The notes: generated by a model from the letters alone, not told the origin. Positions 9,066 through 18,976 are shown, counted from the stretch's first letter. The stretch is DNA of 64,000 nucleotides from Streptomyces hoynatensis (GCF_003626535.1 NZ_RBAL01000005.1:186001-250000); one strand, 5' to 3'. Program-made: numbers and translations.

Positions 9066-11411
9066 TCAGGGCGTGACCGCCGGGGAGTCCGCCGCGCGGC
9101 CGGCCCCGGCGGCCGGCTCCGCCTCGTCCACGGCGATGCCGCGCCGCTTCGAGGCGTAGACCGCGCCGACGATCACCAGCACGGCGATCACCGCGATCAG
9201 CGCGCGCAGCGGCGCGCTGGCGTCCTCGCCGTAGGTGAGGGTGATCACGGCGGGGGCGATCAGCAGGGCCACCAGGTTCATCACCTTCAGCAGCGGGTTG
9301 ATCGCCGGGCCCGCGGTGTCCTTGAAGGGGTCGCCCACGGTGTCGCCGATCACCGTGGCCGCGTGCGCCTCGCTGCCCTTGCCGCCGTGATGGCCGTCCT
9401 CGACCAGCTTCTTGGCGTTGTCCCAGGCGCCGCCCGAGTTGGCGAGCAGGACGGCCATCAGGACGCCGGTGCCGATCGCGCCGGCCAGGTAGGAGCCGAG
9501 GGCGCCGATGCCGAGGCTGAAGCCGACGGCGATCGGGGCCATGACGGCGAGCAGTCCCGGCGTCGCGAGCTCGCGCAGCGAGTCCCTGGTGCAGATGTCG
9601 ACGACCTTGCCGTACTCGGGCTGCTCGCTGAAGTCCATGATCCCCGGGTGCTCGCGGAACTGCCTGCGGACCTCGTACACCACGGAACCCGCCGACCGGG
9701 AGACCGCGTTGATCGCGAGGCCGGCGAAGAGGAAGACGACCGCGGAGCCGATGACGAGACCGACGAGGTTGTTGGGCTGCGAGATGTCCAGGCTGAGCCC
9801 GGGGCCGCCCACCGCCTGTGGCCCCACGTCGGCGACCGCGTCGGCGATGGCGTCGCGGTAGGAGCCGAACAGGGCCGCGGCGGCCAGCACCGCGGTGGCG
9901 ATGGCGATGCCCTTGGTGACCGCCTTCGTCGTGTTGCCGACGGCGTCCAGGTCGGTGAGCACCCGGGCGCCCTCGCCCTCGACGTCGCCGGACATCTCGG
10001 CGATGCCCTGGGCGTTGTCGGCGACCGGGCCGAAGGTGTCCATCGCGACGATCACGCCGACCGTGGTGAGCAGGCCGGTGCCGGCCAGCGCCACGGCGAA
10101 CAGGGCCAGCATGATCGTCGACCCCGCCAGCATGAACGCGGCGTACACGCTGAGCCCCACCAGGAGCGCCGTGTAGACGGCGGACTCAAGGCCGACGGAG
10201 AACCCGGCGAGCACCACGGTGGCCGGGCCCGTCCGCGAGGTCTTGCCGATGTCCCGCACCGGCCGCCGGCCCGGCTCGGTGAAGTAGCCGGTGAGCTGCT
10301 GGATGAGGGCGGCGAGCACGATGCCGATGGCGACGGCCGCCAGCGCGAACAGCCGCGGGTCGGCGTCGTGCGCGGCGATCTCGGCGTCCTCGACGCCATC
10401 GAGTTCGGCGAAGCTGCCGGGAAGGTAGAGGAAGGCGACGGCCGCGACCAGCACCAGGGAGATTCCGGCGGACAGGAAGAACCCCCGGTTGATGGCCGTC
10501 ATGCTGCTGCGGTCGCCGCGGCGGGGGGAGACCAGGAAGATCCCGGCCATGGCGGTGAGCACGCCGATGGCGGGGACGAGCAGCGGGAAGGCGAGGCCCG
10601 AGTCGCCGAAGGCCACGGTGCCCAGGATCAGGGCCGCGACGAGGGTGACCGCGTAGGACTCGAACAGGTCGGCGGCCATGCCGGCGCAGTCGCCCACGTT
10701 GTCGCCGACGTTGTCCGCGATGGTCGCGGCGTTGCGCGGGTCGTCCTCCGGGATGCCCTGCTCGACCTTGCCGACGAGGTCGGCGCCCACGTCGGCGGCC
10801 TTGGTGAAGATGCCGCCGCCGACCCGCATGAACATCGCGATCAGCGCGGCGCCGAGGCCGAAGCCCTCCAGGACCTTGGGCGCGTCGGCCGCGTAGACCA
10901 GCACGACGCAGGCGGCGCCGAGCAGGCCGAGGCCCACGGTGCACATGCCGACCACGCCGCCGGTGCGGAAGGCGGTGCGCATCGCCTGTTCGCGGCCCGC
11001 CTCACGGGCCGCGGCAGCCACACGGACATTACTTCTCACCGCGAGCCACATTCCGAGATATCCGGTCGCCGCGGAAAAGGCCGCGCCGATCACGAAAAAG
11101 ATCGAACGGCCGATGCGCTGTCCCCAGTCATCAGCCGGTAACAGCAGAAGCAGAAATACCACCACCGCGGCGAACATGCTGAGGGTGCGCAGTTGCCTGG
11201 CGAGGTACGCGTTGGCGCCCTCCTGTACCGCGGCGGCGATCTTCTTCATGCCCGCCGTGCCTTCGTCGGCCGCGAGAACCTGTCTCACCAGCACGAACGC
11301 GAGGGCTATCGCGGCCAGGGCAACCACCGCGACGAGCAGGACAAGGCCCCGGTCGCCACCGGTGAGTTCGGCGGTCCCGGCTGCCTGCGTGACGTCTGGA
11401 TGTGCTGCCAT
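9066..11411 (-). CDS. hppA: Membrane-bound proton-translocating pyrophosphatase
   Basis: 781 aa, 14-16 transmembrane helices. It couples hydrolysis of pyrophosphate to proton export, saving energy from biosynthetic PPi. The start at 11411 follows AAGGAGGACGA, an excellent Shine-Dalgarno. The substrate site is seen in DVGADLVGKVEQGIPEDDPRN and in the following DNVGDNVGDCAG, which carry the Mg-PPi ligands. GNTTKA, with Lys at about residue 496 where K+-dependent enzymes have Ala, marks it as the K+-independent class. It is monocistronic in this layout, with a TACACT -10 candidate at 11462-11467. Confidence 0.95.
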   Translation of the reverse strand: MAAHPDVTQAAGTAELTGGDRGLVLLVAVVALAAIALAFVLVRQVLAADEGTAGMKKIAAAVQEGANAYLARQLRTLSMFAAVVVFLLLLLPADDWGQRIGRSIFFVIGAAFSAATGYLGMWLAVRSNVRVAAAAREAGREQAMRTAFRTGGVVGMCTVGLGLLGAACVVLVYAADAPKVLEGFGLGAALIAMFMRVGGGIFTKAADVGADLVGKVEQGIPEDDPRNAATIADNVGDNVGDCAGMAADLFESYAVTLVAALILGTVAFGDSGLAFPLLVPAIGVLTAMAGIFLVSPRRGDRSSMTAINRGFFLSAGISLVLVAAVAFLYLPGSFAELDGVEDAEIAAHDADPRLFALAAVAIGIVLAALIQQLTGYFTEPGRRPVRDIGKTSRTGPATVVLAGFSVGLESAVYTALLVGLSVYAAFMLAGSTIMLALFAVALAGTGLLTTVGVIVAMDTFGPVADNAQGIAEMSGDVEGEGARVLTDLDAVGNTTKAVTKGIAIATAVLAAAALFGSYRDAIADAVADVGPQAVGGPGLSLDISQPNNLVGLVIGSAVVFLFAGLAINAVSRSAGSVVYEVRRQFREHPGIMDFSEQPEYGKVVDICTRDSLRELATPGLLAVMAPIAVGFSLGIGALGSYLAGAIGTGVLMAVLLANSGGAWDNAKKLVEDGHHGGKGSEAHAATVIGDTVGDPFKDTAGPAINPLLKVMNLVALLIAPAVITLTYGEDASAPLRALIAVIAVLVIVGAVYASKRRGIAVDEAEPAAGAGRAADSPAVTP

Positions 11412-11461
11412 TCGTCCTCCTTGACGCTCGGGCGCGGTCCGAAACGGACATACGTGGCCGG

Positions 11462-11467
11462 AGTGTA
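11462..11467 (-). promoter_or_regulatory. Putative hppA -10 hexamer TACACT
   Basis: TACACT on the minus strand, with a weak TTCTTG 17 bp upstream. It would give a leader of about 45 nt that carries the strong Shine-Dalgarno of hppA. Confidence 0.4.
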
Positions 11468-11580
11468 GGCAGGCAAACGACATCCAAGAAGGGGCCGGGA
11501 AAGGGGAATTATTCGCCCCGGAACCCGACGATCTTTCGCGCGCATATCAGCGCGAAGATCCAGAAAAGAAATTCTCCTGA

Positions 11581-12000
11581 TCAGGACAGGGAAGCGGTGG
11601 CCGTCGGCCAGCTCATCCTGATCTTTCCGCCGTACGCGTCGGAGATCACCTCGACGTCGTCGACGAGGCCGCTGATGACGGCGAGCCCCAGCTCGTCGGT
11701 CTCCTCGGCGGCCTCGGCCGCCGACTGGTCCCTGGGGGCGGGAACGCCGCTGGGCGCGTCGTCGCCCACCTCGATGGAGAACGACTTCTCGCCCTCGGTG
11801 AGCATGACCCGCACGGGAGAGGTCAGGCCGTGCACGGCGTGCAGGCCGACGGCCCTGCTGCACGCTTCCCCGACCGCGAGTCTCAGCTCGTCGAGCACCG
11901 ACTCGTGCACCCCGGCGCGCCTGGCCACCGCCGCGGCCACCAGCCGCGCGGTGCGGACGTGCTCGGGGGAAGCGCTGAAGCGCAGTTCCACCGTGGCCAT
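11581..12000 (-). CDS. Anti-sigma factor / serine kinase ATPase, partner of BldG
   Basis: 139 aa, RsbW/SpoIIAB-like GHKL ATPase. The N box is seen in VGEACSRAV, and the G1/G2 boxes are shortened (VGDDAPSGV, ELGLAVI). Such proteins bind a sigma factor and phosphorylate the STAS antagonist. It is encoded 103 bp after bldG on the same strand; in S. coelicolor the equivalent pair (SCO3548-bldG) is cotranscribed and the two proteins interact antagonistically in development. AGGGGGATGGC precedes the ATG. The target sigma factor is not encoded nearby. Confidence 0.92.
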   Translation of the reverse strand: MATVELRFSASPEHVRTARLVAAAVARRAGVHESVLDELRLAVGEACSRAVGLHAVHGLTSPVRVMLTEGEKSFSIEVGDDAPSGVPAPRDQSAAEAAEETDELGLAVISGLVDDVEVISDAYGGKIRMSWPTATASLS

Positions 12001-12103
12001 GCCATCCCCCTAGATCGTGCGAACACGCCGCCCCGGCATGGAGCCCGGGGCGGTCCCACATGATGGTCCCAGCTGACGCCTCGCCCGGGCGCCCGCAGGC
12101 GCC

Positions 12104-12445
12104 TCAGTCGGTGGCCGCGATGGCCTCGTCCACGGACTCGTGGATGGGGAACACCTTGGTCAGGCCCGTGATCCGGAAAATCTTGAGAATCCGCTCCTGG
12201 TTGCACACCAGACGCAGCGAACCCTCCTGGGCGCGGACCCGCTTCAGGCCGCCGACCAGCACACCCAGCCCGGTGGAGTCGAGGAAGTCAACGCGCTCCA
12301 TGTCCACCACGAGGTGGTGGTTTCCGTCGTTGACCAGCTCCACCAGCTGTTCGCGCAACTTGGGCGCGGTGTAAACGTCAATCTCGCCGCCTACCTCGAC
12401 GACTGTGCGGTCGCCGACGGTTCGGGTCGACAGGGACAGGTCCAC
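12104..12445 (-). CDS. bldG: Anti-anti-sigma factor BldG (STAS domain)
   Basis: 113 aa from GTG 12445, preceded by GGAGGAG. The frame is open further upstream, but the BldG family starts at [12 protein letters not shown] single STAS domain; the phosphorylatable serine is Ser57 in DFLDSTGLG. When dephosphorylated it binds and neutralises anti-sigma kinases. It is required for aerial growth and antibiotic production in Streptomyces. The divergent helicase gene begins only 44 bp away, so the known multiple bldG promoters would lie partly inside the helicase 5' end. Confidence 0.97.
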   Translation of the reverse strand: MDLSLSTRTVGDRTVVEVGGEIDVYTAPKLREQLVELVNDGNHHLVVDMERVDFLDSTGLGVLVGGLKRVRAQEGSLRLVCNQERILKIFRITGLTKVFPIHESVDEAIAATD

Positions 12446-12489
12446 GGACTCCTCCAGCACCTTGCTATCGAGCGGTCGCCCCCCATGGA

Positions 12490-14955
12490 ATGGCAGCCGC
12501 CAGGGCATTCAACCACTTACCGCCTGCCCAGGACGACGTCTTACAGCCATTGTCCGTCGGACCAGTGACAGACTCGACGCCGATGTCCTACGAACCGGAA
12601 GCCCGTCACCGCCCGCCGCCGCAGGCCGTGCTCGAACGCCTGTCCAGCCATCGGGACCGGACGGCACGTGTCACTCACACGGAGCACGTGCCCGCGCGGC
12701 CCGGCAGGCATGCCGAATGGCCGGAGGGCATATCCGGCGACGTCCTGGCCGCGATCCGGGCCGCCGGCATCGAACGGCCGTGGGCGCACCAGGCCCGCGC
12801 GATCGGCCACGCGCTGCGCGGCGAGTCGGTGGTGATCTCGACCGGCACCGCCTCGGGCAAGTCGCTCGCCTATCAGGTCCCGGTGCTCACGGCGCTCGCC
12901 GGGGGGCACCGCGACACGGCCAGGCCGGGCCCCCGCCCGGCGACCGCGGTGTACCTGGCGCCGACCAAGGCGCTCGCGGCCGACCAGCTGCGCGCCGTGC
13001 GCCGGCTGGCCGCCCCGCTCGGCACCGCCGTCCGCCCGGTCGCCTACGACGGGGACACGCCGCCCGAGGAACGCGCCTGGGCCCGCGAGCACGCCAACCT
13101 GCTGCTGACCAACCCGGACATGCTGCACCGCTCCCTCCTCCCCGGGCACCGGCGGTGGTCCGCCTTCCTGCGCGCGCTGCGCTACGTGGTCGTCGACGAG
13201 TGCCACGTCTACCGCGGGGTTTTCGGCTCGCACGTGGCCCAGGTGCTGCGCCGCCTGCGCCGCGTCTGCGCCCACTACGGCGCCGACCCGGTCTTCCTGC
13301 TGGCCTCGGCGACCACGGCGGAGCCCGGCCTTGCGGCCGGACGGCTGACCGGGCTGCCCGTCGCCGAGGTCACCGAGGACGCCTCGCCACGCGGCGAACT
13401 CGTCTTCGCGCTGTGGGAGCCGCCGCTGACCGAGGCGCGCGGCGAGCGCGGTGCCCCGGTCCGCAGGACCGCGACCGCGGAGACCGCCGAGTTGCTGACC
13501 GACCTCACCGCCCAGGGAGTGCGCACGCTGGCCTTCGTCAGGTCCCGGCGGGGCGCCGAGCTGATCGCGCTGATCGCCCAGGAGCGCCTGGCGGAGGCCG
13601 ACCGCGCGCTGGCGGGGCGGGTGGCGGCCTATCGCGGCGGCTATCTCCCCGAGGAGCGCCGCGCCCTGGAACGGGCCCTGCACGGCGGCGAGCTGCTCGG
13701 GCTCGCCGCCACCACCGCGCTGGAACTCGGCGTGGACATCGCCGGCCTGGACGCCGTGCTCCTCGCCGGCTATCCGGGCACCAGGGCCTCGCTGTGGCAG
13801 CAGGCCGGGCGCGCCGGGCGGCAGCGGCAGGGGGCGCTGGCGGTCCTGGTGGCCAGGGACGACCCGCTCGACACCTATCTGGTGCACCATCCCGAGGCGC
13901 TGTTCCGCAGGCCGGTGGAGAGCACGGTGCTCGACCCGGGGAACCCCTACGTGCTGGCCCCCCACCTGTGCGCCGCGGCCGCCGAACTCCCCCTCACCGA
14001 GGCCGACTTCGCCAAGGAAGCGGGGCTCTTCGAACCGGCGGCGGCCGGGCTGCCGGCCAAGCTGGCCGACAGGTCCCTGCTGCGCCGCAGGGGCACGGCC
14101 TGGTACTGGACGCGCCGGGAGCGCCCCGCGGACCTGGTGAACCTCAGGGGCGGCGGAGGCGAGCCGGTACGGGTGGTCGAGGCGGCCACCGGCCGGCTGC
14201 TTGGCACCGTGGACGCCGCCGCCGCGCACGGCACCGTGCACGAGGGCGCGGTGCACCTGCACCAGGGCCGCAGCTACGTCGTCCGGACCCTCGACCTCGC
14301 CGAGGCGGTCGCCCTCGTCGAGCAGGACGACCCGCCGTGGTCCACCTCGGCCCGCGAGGTCACCGAGCTGTCCGTGCTCGAAACCGACACCGAGGTGCCC
14401 TGGGGGGACGCCCGGCTGTGCTTCGGCTCGGTGGAGGTCACCCACCAGGTCGTCTCGTATCTGCGCCGCCGGCTGCTCACCGGCGAGGTCCTCGGCGAGA
14501 CCCGCCTGGACCTGCCGCCGCGCACGCTGCGCACCAGGGCGGTGTGGTGGACGGTGACCGAGGACCAGCTGGACGCCGCCAGGATCGCCCCCGAGATCCT
14601 GCCGGGCGCCCTGCACGCGGCGGAACACGCGGCCATCGGCATGCTGCCGCTGTTCGCCACCTGCGACCGGTGGGACATCGGCGGGGTCTCCACGGCCCTG
14701 CACCCGGACACCCTGCTGCCCACCGTCTTCGTCCACGACGGGCACCCGGGCGGCGCGGGCTTCGCCGAACGCGCCTTCCACACCGCGCGGCAGTGGCTGG
14801 CCGCGACCAGGGACGCGATCGCCGCCTGCGAGTGCGAGGGCGGCTGCCCGTCCTGCATCCAGTCCCCCAAGTGCGGCAACGGCAACGACCCCCTGCACAA
14901 GCGCGGCGCGGTCCGCCTCCTCACCGAGCTGCTGCGCCCGCACGGCCCCGCCTGA
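12490..14955 (+). CDS. DEAD/DEAH-box helicase with C-terminal four-cysteine (MrfA/YprA-type) domain
   Basis: 821 aa from ATG 12490; ATG 12583 is an alternative start. Walker A TGTASGKS is at residues 118-125 and the Walker B box is DECH at about 236-239. The SF2 core is followed by a long C-terminal domain ending in [10 protein letters not shown] and a further Cys in PKCGNG, the metal-binding signature of the MrfA/YprA group, which unwinds DNA and in Bacillus repairs mitomycin adducts. Divergent from bldG, convergent with the tad operon. The substrate here is inferred from family membership only. Confidence 0.9.
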   Translation: MAAARAFNHLPPAQDDVLQPLSVGPVTDSTPMSYEPEARHRPPPQAVLERLSSHRDRTARVTHTEHVPARPGRHAEWPEGISGDVLAAIRAAGIERPWAHQARAIGHALRGESVVISTGTASGKSLAYQVPVLTALAGGHRDTARPGPRPATAVYLAPTKALAADQLRAVRRLAAPLGTAVRPVAYDGDTPPEERAWAREHANLLLTNPDMLHRSLLPGHRRWSAFLRALRYVVVDECHVYRGVFGSHVAQVLRRLRRVCAHYGADPVFLLASATTAEPGLAAGRLTGLPVAEVTEDASPRGELVFALWEPPLTEARGERGAPVRRTATAETAELLTDLTAQGVRTLAFVRSRRGAELIALIAQERLAEADRALAGRVAAYRGGYLPEERRALERALHGGELLGLAATTALELGVDIAGLDAVLLAGYPGTRASLWQQAGRAGRQRQGALAVLVARDDPLDTYLVHHPEALFRRPVESTVLDPGNPYVLAPHLCAAAAELPLTEADFAKEAGLFEPAAAGLPAKLADRSLLRRRGTAWYWTRRERPADLVNLRGGGGEPVRVVEAATGRLLGTVDAAAAHGTVHEGAVHLHQGRSYVVRTLDLAEAVALVEQDDPPWSTSAREVTELSVLETDTEVPWGDARLCFGSVEVTHQVVSYLRRRLLTGEVLGETRLDLPPRTLRTRAVWWTVTEDQLDAARIAPEILPGALHAAEHAAIGMLPLFATCDRWDIGGVSTALHPDTLLPTVFVHDGHPGGAGFAERAFHTARQWLAATRDAIAACECEGGCPSCIQSPKCGNGNDPLHKRGAVRLLTELLRPHGPA

Positions 14956-15071
14956 GCCCCGGCCCACCGCCGTCGGCGCCCGCCCCCCTCGGGCCGCCCC
15001 CGGCGCGCCGCCCCTTTCCGCCGCCGCGCGCGTCTCCCCTTCCGCGCCGCTGCCTCTCCCGGCCGCGCCCG

Positions 15072-15094
15072 CGCCGCCCCGGGCCGGGGCGGCG
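15072..15094. terminator. Bidirectional terminator hairpin, helicase / tad operon
   Basis: A perfect 10-bp stem CGCCGCCCCG / CGGGGCGGCG with a 3-nt loop. It sits between the convergent helicase and TadE-like genes, directly next to a TGA (15097-15095) in the minus-strand frame that the TadE-like gene should be using. Confidence 0.7.
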
Positions 15095-15465
15095 TCAGGC
15101 CCGGGGGCAGGCTCCGCCGCCGGCCCGGCCCGTGCCCTGGCGTGCGCCCGGTAGGGGCCCGCGGCCGCCTCGGCCGTCAGGTCGGCGGTCTCTCCGCCCA
15201 CCTGGCAGCGGACGACGCGGGCCCCCTGGGCCCTGGCGACCCGGTGGGCGAGGCCGCAGGCCGCCTCGGGCCCGGCCAGGGCCAGGTCGGCCGCGGCCAG
15301 GGCCGCCAGGTCGGCCGCCGCCGCGGCCCGCTGGCGCGCCGCCATCACCTGGCCGAGCGCGAGGACCACCCCGAAGACCAGGCAGAGCGCCACCGCACAC
15401 AGGGCGGCGAACACGGTGGCCGAGCCCCGGTCTCCGCCGGGCGCCCTGCGCCTACCCCTCCGCAT
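15095..15465 (-). CDS. TadE-like helicase-adjacent pilus protein, in-frame stop lost (probable frameshift)
   Basis: Starts at ATG 15465 and overlaps the preceding TadE gene by 14 nt. The N terminus RRAPGGDRGSATVFAAL followed by a hydrophobic helix (about residues 14-40) is the prepilin-like segment of Rv3654c/TadE-family proteins, which are about 120 aa. In this frame there is no stop until 12541, deep in the antisense of the helicase, giving an implausible 974-aa product. A TGA in another frame at 15097-15095, flush with a terminator hairpin, would end a 123-aa protein if one base were inserted upstream. Either a real mutation or an assembly error in GC-rich sequence. Confidence 0.65.
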
Positions 15466-15820
15466 GGGCCACCGCCTCCCCGCCGAGCCGCAGGGCGAGC
15501 GGGCCTGGCCCCAGGGTGCGGGCCGTCACCCGCACCCGGTACAGCCCGCCCTCCCGCTCGACCCGCACCACGGCCCCGCCGGGCGCCGCCGAACGGGCCA
15601 CGTCGGCGACGGCCGCCGCCTCCTCGCCGCGGGCCGCCGCCCGCGCCCCCGCCCTGGCGGCGTCCGAGCACCGCAGCTGCACGGTCACGGCGGCCAGGCC
15701 CCACAGCAGCATCCCGAGCAGCAGGACCAGCGCGGGCACGGCGAGCGCGGCCTCCGCGGTGACGTAGCCCCGGTCACGGCCGCGCGCTGAGCGCTCGCTC
15801 CAGCAGCCCCTGCAGCGCAT
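15452..15820 (-). CDS. TadE-family pseudopilin
   Basis: 122 aa. RGYVTAEAALAVPALVLLLG is a class III prepilin-like N-terminal helix with the conserved Glu, followed by a small extracytoplasmic domain rich in Ala. Minor pseudopilins of this type are processed by TadV-like peptidases and join the Flp pilus apparatus. It overlaps the upstream pilin gene by 47 nt and the next gene by 14 nt, so it is translationally coupled. No other start codon fits the frame. Confidence 0.8.
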   Translation of the reverse strand: MRCRGCWSERSARGRDRGYVTAEAALAVPALVLLLGMLLWGLAAVTVQLRCSDAARAGARAAARGEEAAAVADVARSAAPGGAVVRVEREGGLYRVRVTARTLGPGPLALRLGGEAVAHAEG

Positions 15821-15968
15821 CGGTCACCGCCCCCGAGGTGAGCACCTGGTAGAGCACGAGCCCGAAGGCGGAGGCGGCGATGGTGCCCACCGCGTACTCG
15901 GCGGTGCTCATGCCGGCGTCCCTCCGGGGCCCCGTCACCAGCCGCAGCCGGCGCCTGATCAGTCCCAT
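15774..15968 (-). CDS. Flp-type prepilin, DUF4244
   Basis: 64 aa. A basic leader ends in G, then MSTAEYAVGTIAASAFG: the Flp prepilin cleavage site G/XXXXEY with Glu+5 and Tyr+6, followed by a hydrophobic helix. This should be the major pilin subunit of the Tad system. It follows tadC after a 301-bp gap, unlike the tightly packed genes around it, which allows it a promoter of its own. Confidence 0.85.
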   Translation of the reverse strand: MGLIRRRLRLVTGPRRDAGMSTAEYAVGTIAASAFGLVLYQVLTSGAVTDALQGLLERALSARP

Positions 15969-16269
15969 GGCGTGTTCCTTCCTTGTCGGTTGCCGACGTC
16001 GACCGACGTGCGGTCGAAGCGGCGGATGAAAGCGAGCAGTTGACGTGGCGAATGAATCGGATGAATCGGATGAGTCGAAAGAAGGCGGACGAGGACGCGG
16101 GAAGCGACGGCGGGCGCCGGTGGACAGCGGGCGCGAAGGGCCGCCGGACGCGGGTGTGCCCGAGTAGGTGGCCGCTCGCCCGAGCCGCTGCCGGGCGGCG
16201 GACGCCCCGGGGAGGCCGGCGCCCGGGCCGGAGGCGGGGGCGGGCGCCCGGGGCGGGTGGGAGGCCGGG
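15969..16269. other. Intergenic region upstream of the pilin gene
   Basis: 301 bp inside the tad cluster, between tadC and the pilin gene. It holds three near-copies of a GAATCGGAT 9-mer (16050-16077) and a GACGTCGACCGACGT inverted-repeat region near 16000. I see no coding frame with support. It may hold a pilin promoter. Confidence 0.5.
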
Positions 16270-16929
16270 TCACAGCAGCCGCCAGGCCAGGCCGAGCACG
16301 ACGGGCGCCACCCCGATCAGCAGGAAGGCGGGCAGGAAGCACAGCCCGAGGGGGCCGGCCACCTGGACGGCCGCGCGCCTGGCGCCGACCTGGGCCGCCC
16401 GCCTGCGGCGGGCCCTGGCCTGCGCGGCCTCGGCGGCCACCGCCCGCACCATCGGGGCGCCGCTGGTCTCGGCCAGCTCCAGGCGCCGCGCCAGCCCTCC
16501 GGCCCCGGGGTACCGCCCGAATCTCCCCCAGACCTCGGAGGGATCGCCGCCGAGCCTGAGCTCGGCCGCGGCTCTCCGCAGGCTTTCCCCGAGCGGCCCG
16601 CCGAGCGAGGCGCCCACCGCCCCGGCCGCCGCGCCCGGGGCGGCCCCCGCCGCCAGGCAGGCGGCCAGCAACTCGGTCGCCAGCGGCAGGCGGTGATCCG
16701 CCGTGGGCCGGCCGCGGCGCCGCAACGGGGTCGGAATCAGGCGCGCGGGCACCGGCCGCTCCCCGCGCAACGCGGCCAGCCTGCCGAGGAGCCGGCGTCT
16801 GGCGCTCAGCCGGCACACCCCGGCCAGCGCGAGGAGGGCAAGCAGCGTGGCGGAGAGCGCCGCACCGGACTCGGCACCCGCCGCGCCCGCCACCACCGCG
16901 GGCCAGGCGGCCGCGGACGCGCCGCTCAC
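16270..16929 (-). CDS. Type II secretion F-domain protein, TadC-like
   Basis: 219 aa from GTG 16929, whose GTGA overlaps the stop of the preceding tadB. An N-terminal hydrophobic segment, a basic cytoplasmic T2SSF domain (LATELLAACLAAGAAP...GGPLGESLRRAAAEL) and two C-terminal helices form the usual inner-membrane platform protein. It would act as one half of the TadB/TadC platform for pilin extrusion. Assignment rests on T2SSF pattern and position. Confidence 0.82.
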   Translation of the reverse strand: MSGASAAAWPAVVAGAAGAESGAALSATLLALLALAGVCRLSARRRLLGRLAALRGERPVPARLIPTPLRRRGRPTADHRLPLATELLAACLAAGAAPGAAAGAVGASLGGPLGESLRRAAAELRLGGDPSEVWGRFGRYPGAGGLARRLELAETSGAPMVRAVAAEAAQARARRRRAAQVGARRAAVQVAGPLGLCFLPAFLLIGVAPVVLGLAWRLL

Positions 16930-17783
16930 GACCCGGCCCGTTCCGCCGCGCGGACGATCGCCGCGACCCAGGCCAGCCCGGCCCATTCCAGCGCGGTCCC
17001 CAGCAGCAGGCAGCACAGGCCCAGGGGCGTGCCGAGCAGGATGCGCAGCGGCTCCACCCCCATCGCCGCGCCGAGCAGCAGCCCGAATACCGGCAGCGCC
17101 GCCAGCACCAGCGCGGTCGCCCGCGGCCCGGCCAGCTGGGCCCGCAGCTCCTCCTCCTGGTCCCGCTCGGCCCGCAGCGCCTCCGCGACCCGGTCGAGGC
17201 CCGAGGCGAACGAGGCGCCGCCGTCCACCGCGACCTCCCAGCAGGCCGCCACGCCGCGCAGCCCCTCCGCGCCCGGGCTGCTCGCCGCGGCGCACAGCGC
17301 CGCCGGGACGTCGCCGCCGTACCTGGCGGCGGCCAGCACCGCGGCGCCCTGCTCGCCGAGCCCGAGCCCGCCGGTGCCCACCGCGCTCAGCGCCTGACCG
17401 GGCGGCCGTCCCCCGCGCACCTCCCCCGCGAGCGAGCCGCAGAGGTCGAGCACGGCATCCCGCCTGCGGTCGGCCGCGCGCCGCTCACGCGCCCGGCGCC
17501 ACCGGCGCACGGCGAGCGGGGCCAGCGCCGCTGCCGCCGCCACCGGCAGCACCGACCCGCCCCACAGGGCGAGCAGGCCGCCCACGGCCAGGCAGGCGAG
17601 CAGCACGCGCCGCTCCTCGTGGTCCCCCGGCCACCACGCCGCCCCGAACCGCGCCCGGCCGACCCGGCCGCAGCCCGCCGTCAGCAGCCGAACCCGGCGC
17701 CTCCCCCGCGGCCCCTCCGCCAGGGCCCACGCCCCGGCGCCGGCGCACAGGGCAGCCGTGAACTGCGCGAGCGCCCCGGTCAC
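16926..17783 (-). CDS. Type II secretion F-domain protein, TadB-like
   Basis: 285 aa from GTG 17783, overlapping the tadA stop by GTGA. Hydrophobic N-terminal segments are followed by a T2SSF domain (DLCGSLAGEVRGGRPPGQAL...GGDVPAAL) and C-terminal membrane helices. It is the inner-membrane platform partner of the TadA ATPase. The frame is open upstream of the chosen start, but that part is antisense-like sequence within tadA. Confidence 0.82.
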   Translation of the reverse strand: MTGALAQFTAALCAGAGAWALAEGPRGRRRVRLLTAGCGRVGRARFGAAWWPGDHEERRVLLACLAVGGLLALWGGSVLPVAAAAALAPLAVRRWRRARERRAADRRRDAVLDLCGSLAGEVRGGRPPGQALSAVGTGGLGLGEQGAAVLAAARYGGDVPAALCAAASSPGAEGLRGVAACWEVAVDGGASFASGLDRVAEALRAERDQEEELRAQLAGPRATALVLAALPVFGLLLGAAMGVEPLRILLGTPLGLCCLLLGTALEWAGLAWVAAIVRAAERAGS

Positions 17784-18976
17784 GGCTCGCCACCCCCGCC
17801 CTGCGCGCACAGGAACGCCAGCCGGTCCCAGCCGGGCTCGCGGCGGAAGCCGCTCGCCGTCCAGCGCGCGGCCGGGACCGTGCGCACCAGGCCGTCGGCG
17901 GCCCGGTCGAGGACGTGGACCTCGGCGATCCTGCGCCGTCCCGTGGCCCGGTCCCTGGCCAGGTGCAGCACGACGGACAAGGCGGAGGCCAACTGGCTGT
18001 GGAGGGCGGGGCGCGACAGGCCCGCGGCGCTGCCCAGCGCCTCCAGGCGCGCCGGAACATCGGCGGCCGCGTTGGCATGGAGCGTTCCACAGCCTTCGTG
18101 GCCGGTGTTGAGAGCGCCGAGCAGGTCGGTGACCTCGGGGCCGCGGCACTCGCCGATCACCAGCCGGTCCGGGCGCATCCGCAGCGCCTGGCGGACCAGG
18201 TCCCGCAGGATGACGCGGCCCGCGCCCTCCTGGTTGGCCGGCCTGGTCTCCAGCCGGACCACGTGCGGGTGGCTGGGCCGCAGCTCGGCCGAGTCCTCCA
18301 CCAGCACGATCCGCTCGTCCTCGGGCACGAGCCCGAGGAGGGTGGCGAGCAGGGTGCTCTTGCCCGAGCCGGTGCCGCCCGTGACGAGGAAGGAGAGCCG
18401 GGCGGCGAGCACCGCGCGCAGCAGCCGCTCGCCCCCCGGCGGCACGGTCCCCGCCTCGGCGAGCTCGGCGAGGGTGAACGCCCGCGGCCGCACCACCCGC
18501 AGCGACAGGCAGGGAGAGCCGACCACCACCGGGGGCAGCACGGCGTGCATCCTGGTGCCGTCGGCCAGCCGGACGTCGGCCCAGGGCCGCGCGTCGTCCA
18601 GCCTGCGGCCCGCGGTCGCGGCCAGCCGCTGCGCGAGGCGGCGGATGGCCGCGGCGTCCGGGAAGCGCACCCCGGCTCGCTCCAGGCCGCGGCCGCGGTC
18701 CACCCAGACGTCGTCGGGGCCGTTCACCAGGACGTCCGTCACCTCGGGCTCGGCCAGCAGGGGCTGGAGCGCCCCGGCGCCCACCAGCTCCGAGCGCAGG
18801 GCGCGGACGACGGCGAGCACCGCGCTGTCCCCGAGCAGCCTGCCCTCGGCCCGCAGCGCGGCGGCCACCCGCCCCGGCGTGGGCTCCGCTCCCTCGGCGG
18901 CCAGCCGCAGCCGCACGCCCTCCAGGAGCTCCCGCAGCTCGTCGGGCTCGATCGGCCCGAAGCCGGCGGCGCTCAC
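17780..18976 (-). CDS. tadA: TadA-family pilus assembly ATPase
   Basis: 398 aa from GTG 18976 (GTGA overlap with ssd). CpaF/TadA secretion ATPase: Walker A GGTGSGKST with its Lys near residue 206, Asp box IVLVEDSAEL, Walker B region RLVIGECRGPE, and the His box in GHEGCGTLHAN. It powers pilin polymerisation at the membrane. Shorter than full CpaF proteins but normal for the actinobacterial Tad clusters (Rv3659c in M. tuberculosis). Confidence 0.92.
   Translation of the reverse strand: MSAAGFGPIEPDELRELLEGVRLRLAAEGAEPTPGRVAAALRAEGRLLGDSAVLAVVRALRSELVGAGALQPLLAEPEVTDVLVNGPDDVWVDRGRGLERAGVRFPDAAAIRRLAQRLAATAGRRLDDARPWADVRLADGTRMHAVLPPVVVGSPCLSLRVVRPRAFTLAELAEAGTVPPGGERLLRAVLAARLSFLVTGGTGSGKSTLLATLLGLVPEDERIVLVEDSAELRPSHPHVVRLETRPANQEGAGRVILRDLVRQALRMRPDRLVIGECRGPEVTDLLGALNTGHEGCGTLHANAAADVPARLEALGSAAGLSRPALHSQLASALSVVLHLARDRATGRRRIAEVHVLDRAADGLVRTVPAARWTASGFRREPGWDRLAFLCAQGGGGEP

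Noticed and set aside
12541..15094. Antisense continuation of the TadE-like frame through the helicase gene
   Set aside because: The helicase on the plus strand is a full, motif-complete protein; the antisense product is low-complexity. The open frame results from lost stop plus codon bias.
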